Shown here: piece by piece, positions 20,701 to 33,167 of the stretch
Numbering within the stretch: the first letter of the stretch is position 1
How the letters are laid out: every line of letters starts with the position of its first letter
Assembly (NCBI GenBank): GCA_029531795.1
Contig: JAPEIS010000011.1
Location: forward strand, 248,001-312,000
DNA: 64,000 nt
DNA from: Sclerotinia nivalis
Lineage: Eukaryota > Ascomycota > Leotiomycetes > Helotiales > Sclerotiniaceae
Direction of reading: 5' to 3'
The notes under the pieces: model-generated
What the model was told of the DNA's origin: nothing
The model's database searches: none
What the model saw: only the letters and a program-made list of their open reading frames with translations
Position numbers and translations under genes: made by a program

Positions 20701-23507
20701 ATGATTTATATCATATAAGGGAGTTGTATAGTTTAATCATCACATTGCAAGAACTTTATAGTTTGTGAATACAACTTTGATTTAGATAGAGAGGAAATTG
20801 GGTGGGGAACTGGATATACAGATGGTGAATATTGGTAGATTGAGAATTGGTGGAGCTAGAGCTTAGCAAAGGAGGGGAAAATAGGGAAGAAAAAAAAGAG
20901 GGGCAGAGGAGATAAAAGAACTGTTGATGGAAAAATTTATTCTTTCTTCTCATATGAGACCTCTGATCAACAAAAGAAGATTTAGGAATAACCAAGTTAA
21001 AAATGAGGAAAGCTGATTAAGGTAAAATTCATCTTGAGCTATTGGGAATATCTGTATAGGTCCTGAATAAAGGAACGGACTTTTTGTTGTTGTTGTTATT
21101 TTATATAGAATGATGAATATATATAGAGATAGGATGATAAGACTATTTCTTGACAATCTTATAATAGTATCAGAAGATAGTAACCGTATCTGATCAATGC
21201 TTATGATGTGGATGATATTGACTGTATTCTTATTCAAATAAATGGGATATCATTGTATCTTAGGATGTGACTTGACAAAAGCGTAGGTATTATCGTTTTG
21301 GGTGCAATATTGAATATCATATCTTGAATACTTTGTATTGTCGTTTGTTTATACATATACCCGAAGTTTAGATGATAAGATTACAAATCGAGGAAATCCA
21401 TTTGTAAGGCTTACCACACCCGGCTCTCGAGTTTGTCTGGAAATAGAATGGATGTGGCACTTGCGGGTGATCATGATTGAGCTTCAGCTCGGCATCAACT
21501 CTTGGTTTGAGATTGAGAAAGATAAAGAATGAGGGAAACTATATAGGTGAGGTAGTGTCTTTACGGTGACTGGTTCTTTAGAGTGAGGTTAGGGGACGGA
21601 GTGACAATTGGGAGGGATCAGGTCGTTCGGAGCACTCTTGATGGCATGCACGTGTACTAGGCTGGTGAATGGTGTCATGTATCTTCAAGCTCATGTAGTG
21701 TGCAAAAATAATCAAATGAATATTGATATCTGGCATTATAAAAGAGCCTTTTCAAGAAGAGAACCTCTTCCTCATGCATAAGAGACACCTTCCCAGTTGT
21801 ATCTTATGGGAAAACATGTTTAATCTCTTGCGAAGCAGAAGAAAGTAAAATAATTTCAGTGCGGAAGTTTTTCGCCTTAGGTCTTCGAAGTTTTAAAGAG
21901 GTTAACGAGTGCGGTGATTGCAACTATTTTAGACAGTGGACTATCATTACTGTCGTTTATCCAGTGACGAACATGGAATGACAATAATAAGCATTAATTC
22001 ATCTCAGGCTCGCGACCGGAGGATATGTATTGTGAGTTTGATGGTAGATGATTAAGGTCATTTGCCTCCCTGAAAAAAGCAGGTTTAAGGGAATGCTCAA
22101 CCTGCATATATATGATTCTTTCTGTGAGTTCGAGAAAATATGTTGTGCGTCGTCTGCGGAGCTTTATGGAAAATGGATGTTGGAAACCTTGCGGGGAAGG
22201 TCTGTAACATTCTGGTGGTATGTACGCACTAGAAGGGCTCCGCGGAGGCTTTTATATTGGACTCGTCCATGAAGGATAGCAAGTGAGGAAGCGAAAGTGA
22301 ATCTCAACCTCGCGGTCCCCTTGACATGTGACTTGCGGTGGTGAATGAAGAGCTATTGGGGGGTTCTTTGCAATGAGATATTTATTTTAAATCTGGATTC
22401 AATTTTATGTGCTGGTGCATGTCTGATAACAAAGGAGTTCGAATACCGACTGTTCTTCTTTTATGAGAAAATATGCGCAATGGGCCAAGAAGCGGAAGCA
22501 GAGTGCCACCTCAAACAATACACTGATAATATCCCCACTTGAAGTCAATCGTATTAATCTGGCATCTGGTAAAGCCAAGCCGTCACTGCTGATAATAATC
22601 TGTTATCTTTTGTCTAGTAAACGGTGCAAAAAATTATCGCTGTCGCTTTTTCCCAGCTTGAGATGACGACACTAGCTATCAAAATTTGAGTTATGACAAC
22701 ATAAATACAATAATTGGGATAATCATTTGAGACGATCAAAGAATTGTGAGAGAGATCTATGAGCACAGCCCGAGAACAAAAAGAAGTAGCTTGTAGCATA
22801 TCAATAATTGCACTCGCGCGAACTGGATCCGGGTTTCGCCAACCTCGTCCATGACCACTACCACAGGCGGAAAGACTTTTTGTGGCCATACAAAGTTTAC
22901 GACCATCCACTGTCTCTTATGCATTTTGCAGTCTATAACAGAATACTATTACCGTTGACTTGGAAAGTAAAGTCGACAGTGAATCACGTGCAGGCGCCGA
23001 GAGCACAGTGAGTGAAGCAGTGAAGCAGTTACTTCCACCTTCTGACCCCGCCTACGATTTGGTAAGACTTGGACCTAAGACTCAACTTACAGACTCACTC
23101 AACTCATCAATACTTACGCAGGCCAAGCCTATGTTAGATTTCATTATGGCTGGCGAGACAACCAAAATTTCTCTTCTGAACATTGCCACGGATGCTCAAC
23201 ACTAAGCCTCAAGATCCAACAACATACAAGAAAAAAACAAAAGTAAGAAATGTATGGAGTACGTAGAATTCGAAAACGAGAGATGAAACATACGAATTGG
23301 CTGACCACTCGGTGTATCCATACGGTACCTGAATGTAAATTACCGACAAGCACCTTGCACAGCACAACATGCAGATGATCTAGCATGGGGGGTAGACGGT
23401 GAGCTCTTCAAATGTGATTACTAATTTAACAATGGCATGTATATATTTCATGGCAATCCCTCATAATAAGAGGCAAGAAATAATTGAAAAGACACGATCA
23501 AAATGAA
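17723..23507. other. 5.8-kb gene-poor spacer
   Basis: No gene with family signature on either strand. Plus strand G/T-rich at 18120-18420. Short minisatellite at 18493-18522. Small open frames (for example 19128-19421 and 22960-23205) have no supporting splice or domain evidence. Confidence 0.45.
18493..18522 (+). repeat. 9-nt minisatellite
   Basis: Repeats of TATGGAGGT, about 3.5 copies, inside the gene-poor spacer. Confidence 0.8.
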
Positions 23508-23706
23508 GATTGATTGATTGATTTGATTTAACGTCCACACTGAGTCTAAGACTATCTAGGACGGCTAGGGGCTCTATGAGCTCCTAGTTGATGCTATGGG
23601 GAGTTGTATGCTAGCTAGCATACAGTTTGTATAGTTTGGGTTTCTTTTCAACCCTTGAAATGTTGATTGAGGGCAAGTGAAAACTAATACTGGGGAACAA
23701 AGCCCG
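23508..23706 (-). mobile_element. LINE 3'-end stub (199 bp)
   Basis: Read on the minus strand this is the last ~200 nt of the LINE family found at 37-43 and 52.8-58.7 kb. It starts at CGGGCTTTGTTCCCCAG, passes TCTTAGACTCAGTG and ACGTTAAATCAAATC and ends in an (AATC)n tail. Everything upstream of the 3' UTR is missing, the expected result of aborted target-primed reverse transcription. It carries few RIP-type changes, as expected for a copy too short for RIP detection. Confidence 0.85.
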
Positions 23707-25631
23707 ATATCTTTATCCTCTAAGATCTTTCCTTCTTCGCTCTCCCTCTATCCCTTGCTAATTAAAGCATCCCACTGATATAATCTTCTTCTTCGATCCA
23801 ATCTGCTATTCCGACACCCACTTCCTACAAAGGTCAAGAGTCATCTCCGTCAAGATTACCTCCAGCAGAGCAAAAGGGTCCTCATACTAGTGAAAAGCAA
23901 CTGGGAGGCACCACTCTCTTCAGTTCGAATTCATTCATTAGCTCTTTTGCATGCCTTCCTAAATGTGATGATCTCTAGCTTTATTTGAATGTAAATAATC
24001 GAAACCGCCGAATGGAATATCGGTCGTTTGAATGTAATTATAGTGGGGCGTGGCCCTAACCCTACCCACATATACACAAAAAATATTTTCGTAAAATCGA
24101 GGAAAAGGTGTAATATCGTATCGATGCCTAGAGTATAGCATTAATTGATAGATAATAGTATTCTTTGTTTCGTAATAATCGTAATGTTAAAATGAATGTG
24201 TTTTCGATAGTCGATTATCGAAAAAAGGTATAAAATGCGAATAAAACAATAGCAAATTCTGTATCGAAAAGATCCTTCTGGAATAGAAGGGACTTACTAG
24301 ATGTATTATACCTTGTATTGAGGTAATAGTCGATGGCAGATGTTGAATCTAATTAGGGCTTCTGTAGCCATCGTCTGTATTTTGGGTTGATGTTCGTTCA
24401 TCCTTTCGAAGATATTGATGCTGTAAAATCGTAATAACCTTTTCATCGTGAATATCGTAATCGGGAAACCCTCTCTCTCTCTTCCAATGTATCCGATTCC
24501 ATTAAATGATTCAATCTTAGCTCTGCAGACTCTCAATAGAGAGCTGGAGGTTCGTAGAGGGCACCACGTACAGGTGTTGAGTCTTCGCCCTCCATCAAAA
24601 TGAAGAGTGCGGGGTAGGATGAACGACAAAGCATAATAAATCCCCTTAGGGATCCCGTCTCCTAGTCAAGAATGCGAGATCGAGGAACAATGATTTTGTA
24701 CATACAAAACATTAAACCAAGTGGGAATTCAAAGTTGCTGCATCTTGACCTGCATGATTAGGTGCAGGAAAACAGCTGCTTTAAAAAATAAGGTGGTATG
24801 ACGAAAGAAACGTGTCAATCCATTGTTAATTCTTACAATTCTTACACCAAAACTTCACTCAAGACACGGGTCTGAGAGATACAAACAAGCTTTTTTTCTT
24901 TTCTTTCTTTTATCGCCAAAATCTATATCGAGAATTCACTCCAACCACTCATCCACTACTACCGGTAACCCGCCAAAACAATCCACCAATTGATCTGTTC
25001 CTGAATTAAAATGGAACTGAATTTCAAGGGTCCTTGATGACAAAGCGAAATGATCAATTATTATTGGTTCATACTCAAGCGGTACCTTGTTTCCTTGGTT
25101 TCCCGTTGCTCAGTTGACTAACCGAGAATTGATAAATGTAAACAAATTCGAAGCACCCAAATGGATTCACTGCGCCATCTTCTTTTTGTCGAAGTTTAGC
25201 TCTCCTGCCACACAATTTTTAACAGAACCACATCTTATTGCGCAGGAAATCTGGGCCCAATTCTGCTTTCCTCTCTTTCTCCATTCCCGGGAGAATTCAA
25301 AGAAAACTGCTACGCATTTTATCTTTCTCCCCTCATATTTTTGTGTGTGTTGAGATACCTGACAATCTTTATCTTAATGATAAGCAGTGCGACGAATTTA
25401 TATCCACATTCTTACAACGATTTCACGAACCTTACGACTTGCACTATATCCAATTGATTGATCATACATTCCTGAAAATAGCCAACATTCTCCGTCCTTG
25501 AAACTTCTTCAACACATTGAAAACATTCCACGGCTGCGACTCCGACAGTTGCTCCGAACAAACGGGGGACGGGAGTGGCAGACTCTATTATCGCATTCGG
25601 TCATTCGTTTCGAGACATAACATAGTTTAAG
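23707..25631. other. Spacer upstream of fig1
   Basis: No gene recognised. CT-rich tract at about 24890-24915; otherwise mixed sequence. Confidence 0.4.
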
Positions 25632-26600
25632 ATGGCGGACAGAGGGTTTGGAGGTTTCTTGAGTAAGTTATGCGAACTGTACTTGAGATGAATTGACAGT
25701 GTGCTAACCTAATTCATAGGAGCGGTGCCATTCTTAGGATATCATCATGTGTTGATGATATTAATCGCGATTACCATTATATTGCTTTGTAAGTACTCTC
25801 CAACATTCCATTGAGGGGTATCCAACTAACATTCTTTCAGCTCTTCTATTGGCAGGATGTTCATCTTCATCACCTATGATACCCGATATTTTCCTTATTT
25901 CCCTCTACTACCAATCATATACACCAGTACCATCGACCGCTCAAACCGACTACAATGTACACACAGCGATATCTAATATTGTTGGACAAGCAAAATTGGC
26001 AGCAAGAGTTGGATACTTTGGTATCTGTATCAGCCCAGATGGAGGTGCATGGTTATGCAGTAACAATGCAACCGCATTAGCGAATGAAGTGAGCGTAGAT
26101 CAAGATCCTTTGAATTTAATTTGGCTTGCAAGTCAATTCAAAGATATGATTGTTTTCCCATACCTAATGTAAGTTGTCTTCTCGCCCTCTTAACCATTGT
26201 CAAGAACAATAACTAATATCTTCATAGTATCATTGCAATCATTTTCGCATTTATCTGTCTATTACTTCTAGCGACATTCCCCGGATGGCACGAAGAGGAA
26301 GATGCCCGCGGAAGTGAACGAGAAGTCAAACCTTTCCCATCTCGACCTGTCTCCCAAATCGCCCTAGCTATCATCTTCATCGCTTCAATATTCATTCTAG
26401 TCTCAGTCCTCTGGCAACATACAGCTTCGGTCGCCGCCTCTATCATAGCCCAAGATCTGGGGAATGGTAGCGTACGAAGTGGTGTTGGTAGCACAGCCAT
26501 GGTACTCGGATGGTTCTCTTTTGCTCTACTCATTATAGTAACGATTGGTTTACTGGTCATGATATTGAGTATAAGAGTCTTATCCGAGACATTCGGTTGA
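25632..26600 (+). CDS. fig1: Fig1-family calcium-regulator/membrane-fusion protein (four exons)
   Basis: Exons 25632-25662, 25720-25788, 25841-26168 and 26228-26600, all with GTAAGT donors, join to 266 residues. Four membrane segments are visible (about residues 20-39, 138-160, 186-206 and 233-258). Between the first two lies the family's luminal/extracellular region: GCSSSSPMIPDIFLISL, then ARVGYFGICISPDGGAWLC, which contains the G-Y-F-G-x-C type motif and a second Cys, and NATALANEV. A short charged loop (HEEEDARGSEREVK) faces the cytosol. Yeast Fig1 supports low-affinity Ca2+ uptake and cell fusion in mating. Filamentous homologues act in sexual development and fusion. All four exons are needed for the full topology and join in frame, so the model is strong. 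The gene stands alone between large spacers. Confidence 0.92.
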
Positions 26601-27513
26601 TACCTTTCAGAACTATCATGGATGGCGAGAAACGACATATATATCGATATCAAAGAAGTTGATTGATTGATAATTTTTTCAGATTTGTTTGGCAAGGATG
26701 TTCATTTCAGCGTGCATGATGAATACCACAACGAGAATATCGTTGTTTGGATTGATATGATGAGACCTTTTTGGAAGGCTTCGTTTTCAAATATCCCGAA
26801 GCCTACTCGTTTATTTTTTTTTTACTTTGATACGGATAAAAAAATTACTCGATACGATTGTATACATGGGTAATGCATTTGGGCTGGAGTTTAGACTGGA
26901 CTTTGGATTTGTTTTTGTGTGGTTTATATGGGATTTCATTCCCAGGTTGGGGACAAGGGCTCGACGAGGAATGTGTTTATGTTAGGATAGGATGGGGTAT
27001 TAATGATGCATGGGCTGGTAGGGAGAATGGGATAGGATGGTTGGGCGGCTCTACCTCACCTGGCTGAATGGTGTTCACGAATTGTATGTATATGAGGAGA
27101 GCAATGGCACTAGCAATGACTGGGAGCCTGGTAGTATTATGAGCAAAATGAAGGAAGTGTTTATGAATACTGAATCTGAATAAAGAGAATCTCCAAAGCT
27201 TTTGGTTTGATGTTTGCGGATTTTACTTCATGTTGCGTGACGTATGTTAATAGGTATGTAAGAAGAGTCTATATGATGGGTAGGTCTCTAGTATGGACTT
27301 ACTACTTGCAACTTGCAATATCAGTCGGGAATCTGGGATTTCCTTTCCAGGTTCAAGAAGCCGTTTATCTTATTACTCGAATGAAGAATGTGGAATTGGT
27401 GACTCGGTGACTCGAGAGAAGAAGTGAAGTGAAGTGAATTTCGCATACGTATTCGCCTATTTTCTATACTGTTTGATTAATTCACTGGTTTGATATATAG
27501 ATGAGATGAGATA

Positions 27514-27541
27514 AAAAGAAGAAGAAGAAGAAGAAGAAGAA
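27514..27541 (+). repeat. (AAG)n microsatellite
   Basis: About nine AAG units, then GAAA-type interruptions. Confidence 0.9.
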
Positions 27542-28429
27542 AGAAAGAAAAAAAAATTTAAGTTCTAATTCGGCTATTTCTGAGGTTTTGTAGTAAGTGG
27601 TATAGGTTGGGGATTGAGTTTGGATTTGCTTTGCTTTGCTTTGGATTGGGATTGGGTTTTTGGATTTGAATTATGGGGGGGGGGAGAATTTGGATTTGGA
27701 TTTTGGGTTGAGTATATTTTTGAATATAGAGTTTTGGGGAGAGAGGGGGAAGGGGGAAGGGGGAAGGATAAGAGGGTAAGGGAGAGGAAGCGCATAAGTT
27801 TTTAGGAGTTGTATTTTGTGAGTTTATTTTATAGATTGGAGAATGGGGATTAGGGATTAAGGATTGAGTGTCATTATTTATAGATGGAATGAGGGATGAG
27901 AATGGATAAGTGATGGATAAATAATAAAGGATAAGAGTTGAAGAGTTGAAATTATAAAGTAATTTTATATAAAAGAAACAGTATATTACTTGTTTATTGG
28001 GTAGAATGTAGAAGGGCGATATATAGGGATTACTAGGAGGTGAGTGAAGGGGAAGAAAGGAAGAAAGGAGGGAAGGAAGGAAGGAAGGGAGGGATGAATG
28101 ATTGATATATAGTGAATCGGTGAATTAGTGAGTTGATATTTAATACACTTTTACTACTTTGTATTTGTTATTTATTATTTACAACACCTAATCCATTATA
28201 CTGAAATAACCTTCCTTTCACTTCAGGGTCGAGAACGAGATCCCTTGAATTTATTTTGCGAGTATATATGTATACAGAATTGGTGACCAGGAATGAAGAA
28301 TGAGGAATGGGATGAAATGGAGTTAAATGAAGTGAAATGAAGTTGAATGATTTGTATTTATTCTGTTATTTGTCGTTTGCGAAATTTGAATTTGAAGTCT
28401 TTTTTTGTTTTTTTTTGGGGGGGGGAATT

Positions 28430-28475
28430 GATGGGTAGATGGGCAGATGGGTAGATGGGTAGATGGGTAGATGGG
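28430..28475 (+). repeat. 8-nt minisatellite (GATGGGTA)n
   Basis: About five tandem copies of GATGGGTA, one with a C variant, next to a run of G. Confidence 0.85.
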
Positions 28476-30084
28476 GGTGGATGGTAGGAGTGGGGAGTAG
28501 GGGGAATGAGGAAGGAGAAAAAGGAAGGCAAGAGAGGAGGTGAATTGGATTTGAGGTTTTATGTTGTTTTTGTGGTGTGTGTTTGTTTCTGTTTTCGGCT
28601 TTTTGTGGTTTTTGAGGGAGAGGGGAAGGGGGGTTTGCGGGAGGGAAGGGAGGGTTGAGTTTATGAGATGGAAGAGGAGAGGAGTGATGGCAGAGGAGTA
28701 GTGGCAGAGGAGCGATGGCAGAGAAGAGGATAGCAGACGGAGGGAGGGGAGGAATAGAAAATGGATTCAGAAGGGGCGTATCTATATTTTTGTGGATAGA
28801 AGATAGTATATAGTATATGGTATTGAATAGATTGTAGTGATTTGTATGGTTAGATGAGAGATGATGGTAAATGTAGAGGTTAATAATGAATGAGATATTG
28901 GACATTGGAGATTGGAGGTAGGAGTAAATGGGTGGTAATGAATGGATTATGGTTAATGGAATATGAAGCGAAGTTTGTGGCTGTAAATTTCAGCGTAGGG
29001 CATGAGAATGAAGGGTATGTTGAGAAGGGGGTAAATGGATTATTGGCAAGGTAGAAATGGGAGTGAGAGCATTTGGATTACTTGCTTGTTTGGTAGAGAG
29101 GCAATTAAAGTAAGGTCACAACACTGCAGCAGCAGATAAACAAGCAAATTGTCAAGTCAAATAATTGTGTATTTCTATCTTAACTTCAGCTTACTTTAAG
29201 TTTTGTGTACGGATTTGAGGTATCTAGTTATGAGGATTACTTCACAAAATTGTAGTCCGCAGCCTATTAAGAATACCTACTCAGACCTAAGTTGAAGAGT
29301 TCAACCTTAGAGTGTTTTAAAGAAAATAGATTATCTGCTAAGAGCATAGCGCTAAGGGGAATGCTTCAAAGGATGTATATTATATTGATATATAAATCCA
29401 ATATAGATTGGCAGATGAACAGGGGAAAAGGCAAATAGAAAGTCAATTAGATTTGTAGGTCTATCTGAGATTTTGTTTACTTTGATTCTATGGGATCATT
29501 TGGAAGTACTTAGGGAGAGCCGCATGAAATAAACTTGTAACCCGGCAGTCCTCTCTAAAAGCCCCGGGTGTCCCAGGGTTGGGACATGTAGATTCTCGAA
29601 CTCTCAATCATATGATATACACACACTGAAGGAGTGCATTACTGCCAAAGGAGAGAAAGCTGAGTGAAGCGATGAAAGTCATTGGGACTGGGGGCTAGGG
29701 AGTAAAATCATGATATTGCAGCAATCAAATCCGACAAGCAACAATGCCAAGTCGCGTACAGGGAAATAGGACTTGGTCTTCATTTTGAATTTTTGCCTTA
29801 TTTTCATCTGTAACTATACAGTCTTTGTGTACGTAGTGGCGAGTGTAAGTGGAAATGGAAATCAAAGGGAAAGAGCAAGGGAAAGTGGATGTGAATCAGG
29901 TAGAAGCGGGGGATGAGGGGAAATCCGGAGATTGTGGAGAAGAATGAGGGGGATCGGGAGAATAGCATGCTATTACCCTAGCCCCCCATATTCATCAGCG
30001 ACTGGGCGAAAGCATCCCCTTATCCATTATTGACCCGGTTTCTCCCGGGTTTTGGGTAGAAGCAGGATGGGTAGGTTAACTTAT

Positions 30085-30117
30085 GGCGATCGTGAGGCGA
30101 TCGTGAGGCGATCGTGA
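30085..30117 (+). repeat. 11-nt tandem repeat, three copies
   Basis: Three perfect copies of GGCGATCGTGA. Each copy contains the palindrome CGATCG. Confidence 0.9.
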
Positions 30118-32090
30118 GGTGAAAAGGGAAAGCAGGAGGGAGGATTAACTTGAGCATTGAACACCTTAATCTGGTGGTTAGATTTTTTCTATCTGAATTC
30201 AGGGTTTTTGGGCATGATTTCCTTGGCTGATGCCGTACGGGATCGACATCAGCTTGGCTGAGTATAAGATATGTGAATTTACTTTTGCGATTTCTGCGGT
30301 AATTGCGAGTTTCGGGATAGTTGCGACTTGCGGAACTTTCATCGACAGATCCTCAAAGGCTAATATTTCTAAGCTAGTCCGCTTTAGAGTTTAAACCGTC
30401 GATACTAACAATTCCAAACTAAATTTACATATTAGCTAGTGATGGCATCATTCCACGTCACTTCTAGTTTTGTGGTGTATTCAACGGTGTCCGGGTACCC
30501 GTGCGCCCAGAAAGTGAGACACAAAATTCCTATTCTAGTTTAGATTTTAGGGACTAAATCTCAAAAAATGAATTATTTCGTAATGGAGTCGATTATTTTC
30601 TGTAATTCCACTTTGGGGGCCTACGCAAAAGCAACCAAAATTATTCGGCTGCTCGTCCTAAAACCACAACCTTGCTCTATTGAGTATATATACAAGATCT
30701 ATACTCTTTTAGTATCTTGAGGGAATGGAAAAGGAACGCTTGATATACTTTCTGGCCGAGTGGTTGGTCGCTATCTACACTAACTGTAGACAAGCAGTAC
30801 CGAAATGGATCGAACTTCTTCGAGTAGTTTAATTGATCGCTAATATAGCGCTACAGTTGAGTCCCAGCGGAGGCCATCTGGCTTAGTAGACCTCGGCCGG
30901 GGTGTCTAAGATGTAAGAAGAGGCTAGTTTAGTCGTTAGCTCCTCCCAAAATCTTGCTTCTGCTACGAGCCGTTAATGGGATGAATTAGTGTATTTTGAG
31001 ATGGTCGGATCATTCTGGTTTGTTTAATTCCAGATTGTTGAAGATTCAAGATGTTAAACAGATGATAAAACTATACTGTCTGTAGCTAGGACTGGAAAGA
31101 TTGACCTCATGATGTACTGTATCATCTGCTGTAGACTTTGGATATTGTGCTAATGACGTGGGAAAATATATGATAGGTTCATTTAGGTATTTGGTTGACA
31201 TTAACTTAAACTTTAGCCGGTATATGTACTTCGCGCAGCACTATTACAGGTACCTAGGCATCCACTTCAGCTGCCAGGTGTCAATGGCTGACAGTAAACG
31301 GCGTGTACAGTTATACGCAGTTCGTATAAGCTAAAGTAAGTAAGGCTAAACGGGTGGAATTCACGTAAATTGTTTAGTGGAATGTGGATTTCTCCTGTGC
31401 CGAGCCTGGGAACAGCGCAGTCGGATCAAGATGTTGACTTCTTGTAGCGGAATAATAGATTTTGATAGAAGCAGGGATACGTAGTAGATATTGATAGTGC
31501 TTGCATTGGTGTACGGGTATCTCTTTACTGATATAGTTGGTCTCAGGTACATAGTTTGAATTAAAAATAGTTGCCGAGGTACGAAAGTTATCTGTATCAT
31601 CAACAACGTCAAGTTGCCAGAGCCCAATTTTGATGCCTTCCCCAGATGAAAGCACTGGGCAAATTCATGAATAGAAATCATTTTATGATGGTGATCTTGC
31701 TCTCTCAATTCGTCTCCAAACGTCATAAGTCTTGGCATTGGTGCCGATTTTATGAAGAGGCTTGTCTTGGAAATATGATTCTTGTGATAATTCGAAGGTC
31801 GCACCACGTATGAATGCTAATATCGGGCTTCACAGGGCCTTACAGGGTATCAACACTATAGCAGCCCCTGTAGACTTTCCAATTTGAATTTAAATTAGTT
31901 CAAATTAGGGCCAAATAATCCATGATAATCAGTGCATACGGAATTTATATTGTTTTCGATTTCGATCGGAAGTGTTATATCTATTCAAGAACTAATTCAT
32001 AGGGATTGACCTCAATTATAGTGTACTACAATGGGGATAGCCTTGTAAGGCCTATAGTCGCATTAATTTGTAGTACGACCTCCGTGGAGT

Positions 32091-32132
32091 AGACGGAGCT
32101 AGTTAGACGGAGCTAGTTAGACGGAGCTAGTT
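32091..32132 (+). repeat. 14-nt tandem repeat, three copies
   Basis: Three perfect copies of AGACGGAGCTAGTT, ending 27 nt before the palindromic MITE at 32160. Confidence 0.9.
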
Positions 32133-32159
32133 CTGCTCATTAGCGATATAGCTCCTTTA

Positions 32160-32388
32160 GAAGGTTCCACCAGCCAACTGAACACACTGGCCAACTGAAC
32201 GGTCTAACCTAATTAGATCACCGCTTTAGCATTTTCAGGGCTCAATAGCCTATATTAATTTGAAAATACCCTAACAATCTAACACATAACCTAATAAGTA
32301 CCCTGAAAATGGAATTTTGCTAATATATCGCCTAATTAGGTTAGACCGTTCAGCTGGCCAGTGTGTTCAGTTGGCCGGTGGAACCTTC
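32160..32388. mobile_element. Palindromic MITE with TA target duplication
   Basis: A 229-bp non-coding element with ~57-bp terminal inverted repeats starting GAAGGTTCCACC. The arms (32160-32215 and 32332-32388) differ at only two or three positions. A further inverted pair (ATTTTCAGGG / CCCTGAAAAT) lies inside. TA flanks both ends (32158-32159 and 32389-32390), the target-site signature of Tc1/mariner transposases. The element carries no gene, so it would depend on a transposase supplied in trans. Its ends do not resemble those of the Tc1-like or pogo-like elements in this window. Confidence 0.8.
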
Positions 32389-33167
32389 TACCTGAAGATC
32401 CGTTCCTCTCTAGTCAATCTGCAAGTCTGGATACCCATCAATTCTCCTATATTTCCCGTCTTTCTTTACGGAGGTTATACCTTTGATATTAATAGGAGCA
32501 ATTGAATCAATCAGGTTCTGTAGAAGCTTGGTACGTGCTGCAGACCCTGGGAGTATCTTGGGAGCTATGAGAGATCTCCTTTGTCGACATTTCGCGTAAA
32601 ATGGGTTTTCGCGTATTGCATCTTATTAGCAATACAAACTCTATATAATATATGATTTCAGCACAGTTATCAATAATGAAGCTAATTTCAAGAGTGAAAA
32701 TTCCTTCACTCATTTGTATGTTAGTATTTCTTTATCTTATGCCTTACCACTGAAATTAATATTCATACCCAGATTATAGGATAAGGTCTTCAAATGTAAA
32801 CTATGAGGATATTGACCGCCTTAGACATGTGGTGGCAGAATGATTAGTGCCAAAAAGAAGGCGGTCAGATAATCCTTGACCAAATTGCGGCTCAATTTTC
32901 GTACGTCGCGTCTACCTCTGTAAGTTGCCCATGACATAAAATATTCAATGATGCCAATGAGAAATGATATAAAATTGATTTTTATGATTTTTATGACTTT
33001 ATGACTTCAGGATCAATATTCATACACAATACCTAGATTACACACTATTATAACACAAATACTATTTCATACAACATTCTCCTACGCGACAAATACAAAT
33101 TCTATACCGTGTTTTCTGATATCATCCACAGCGACAGCTTGCGAGTTTGGGTCCGCCAATTTACATT

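Larger units (their letters stand above)
26601..32090. other. 5.5-kb gene-poor, purine-biased spacer
   Basis: No convincing gene. The plus strand is strongly G/A-rich at about 27480-28760, with GA-type simple repeats and G runs. The complementary strand therefore looks like a CT-rich fungal leader. A 179-codon frame on the minus strand (28366-28905) is made of these repeats. Two overlapping minus-strand frames at 31361-31807, offset by one base, may be an unrecognisable relic. Confidence 0.45.

Noticed and set aside
22960..23205. 81-codon plus-strand frame in the gene-poor region
   Set aside because: No homology signal, no leader or splice context; length is within chance.
26222..26695. 157-codon frame on the minus strand
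   Set aside because: Opposite the last fig1 exon, whose membrane-segment pattern and splice sites are clear.
28366..28905. 179-codon Pro/Ser/His-rich frame on the minus strand
   Set aside because: Made largely of simple repeats (GATGGGTA, GA tracts); openness follows from composition.
30494..30514. 21-nt near match to 58901-58921 (GGTACYCGTGCG...)
   Set aside because: Two mismatches in 21 nt; at least one such pair is expected by chance in 64 kb.
31361..31807. Two overlapping minus-strand frames offset by one base
   Set aside because: Could be a frameshifted gene, but no recognisable motif, start context or repeat relation was found.
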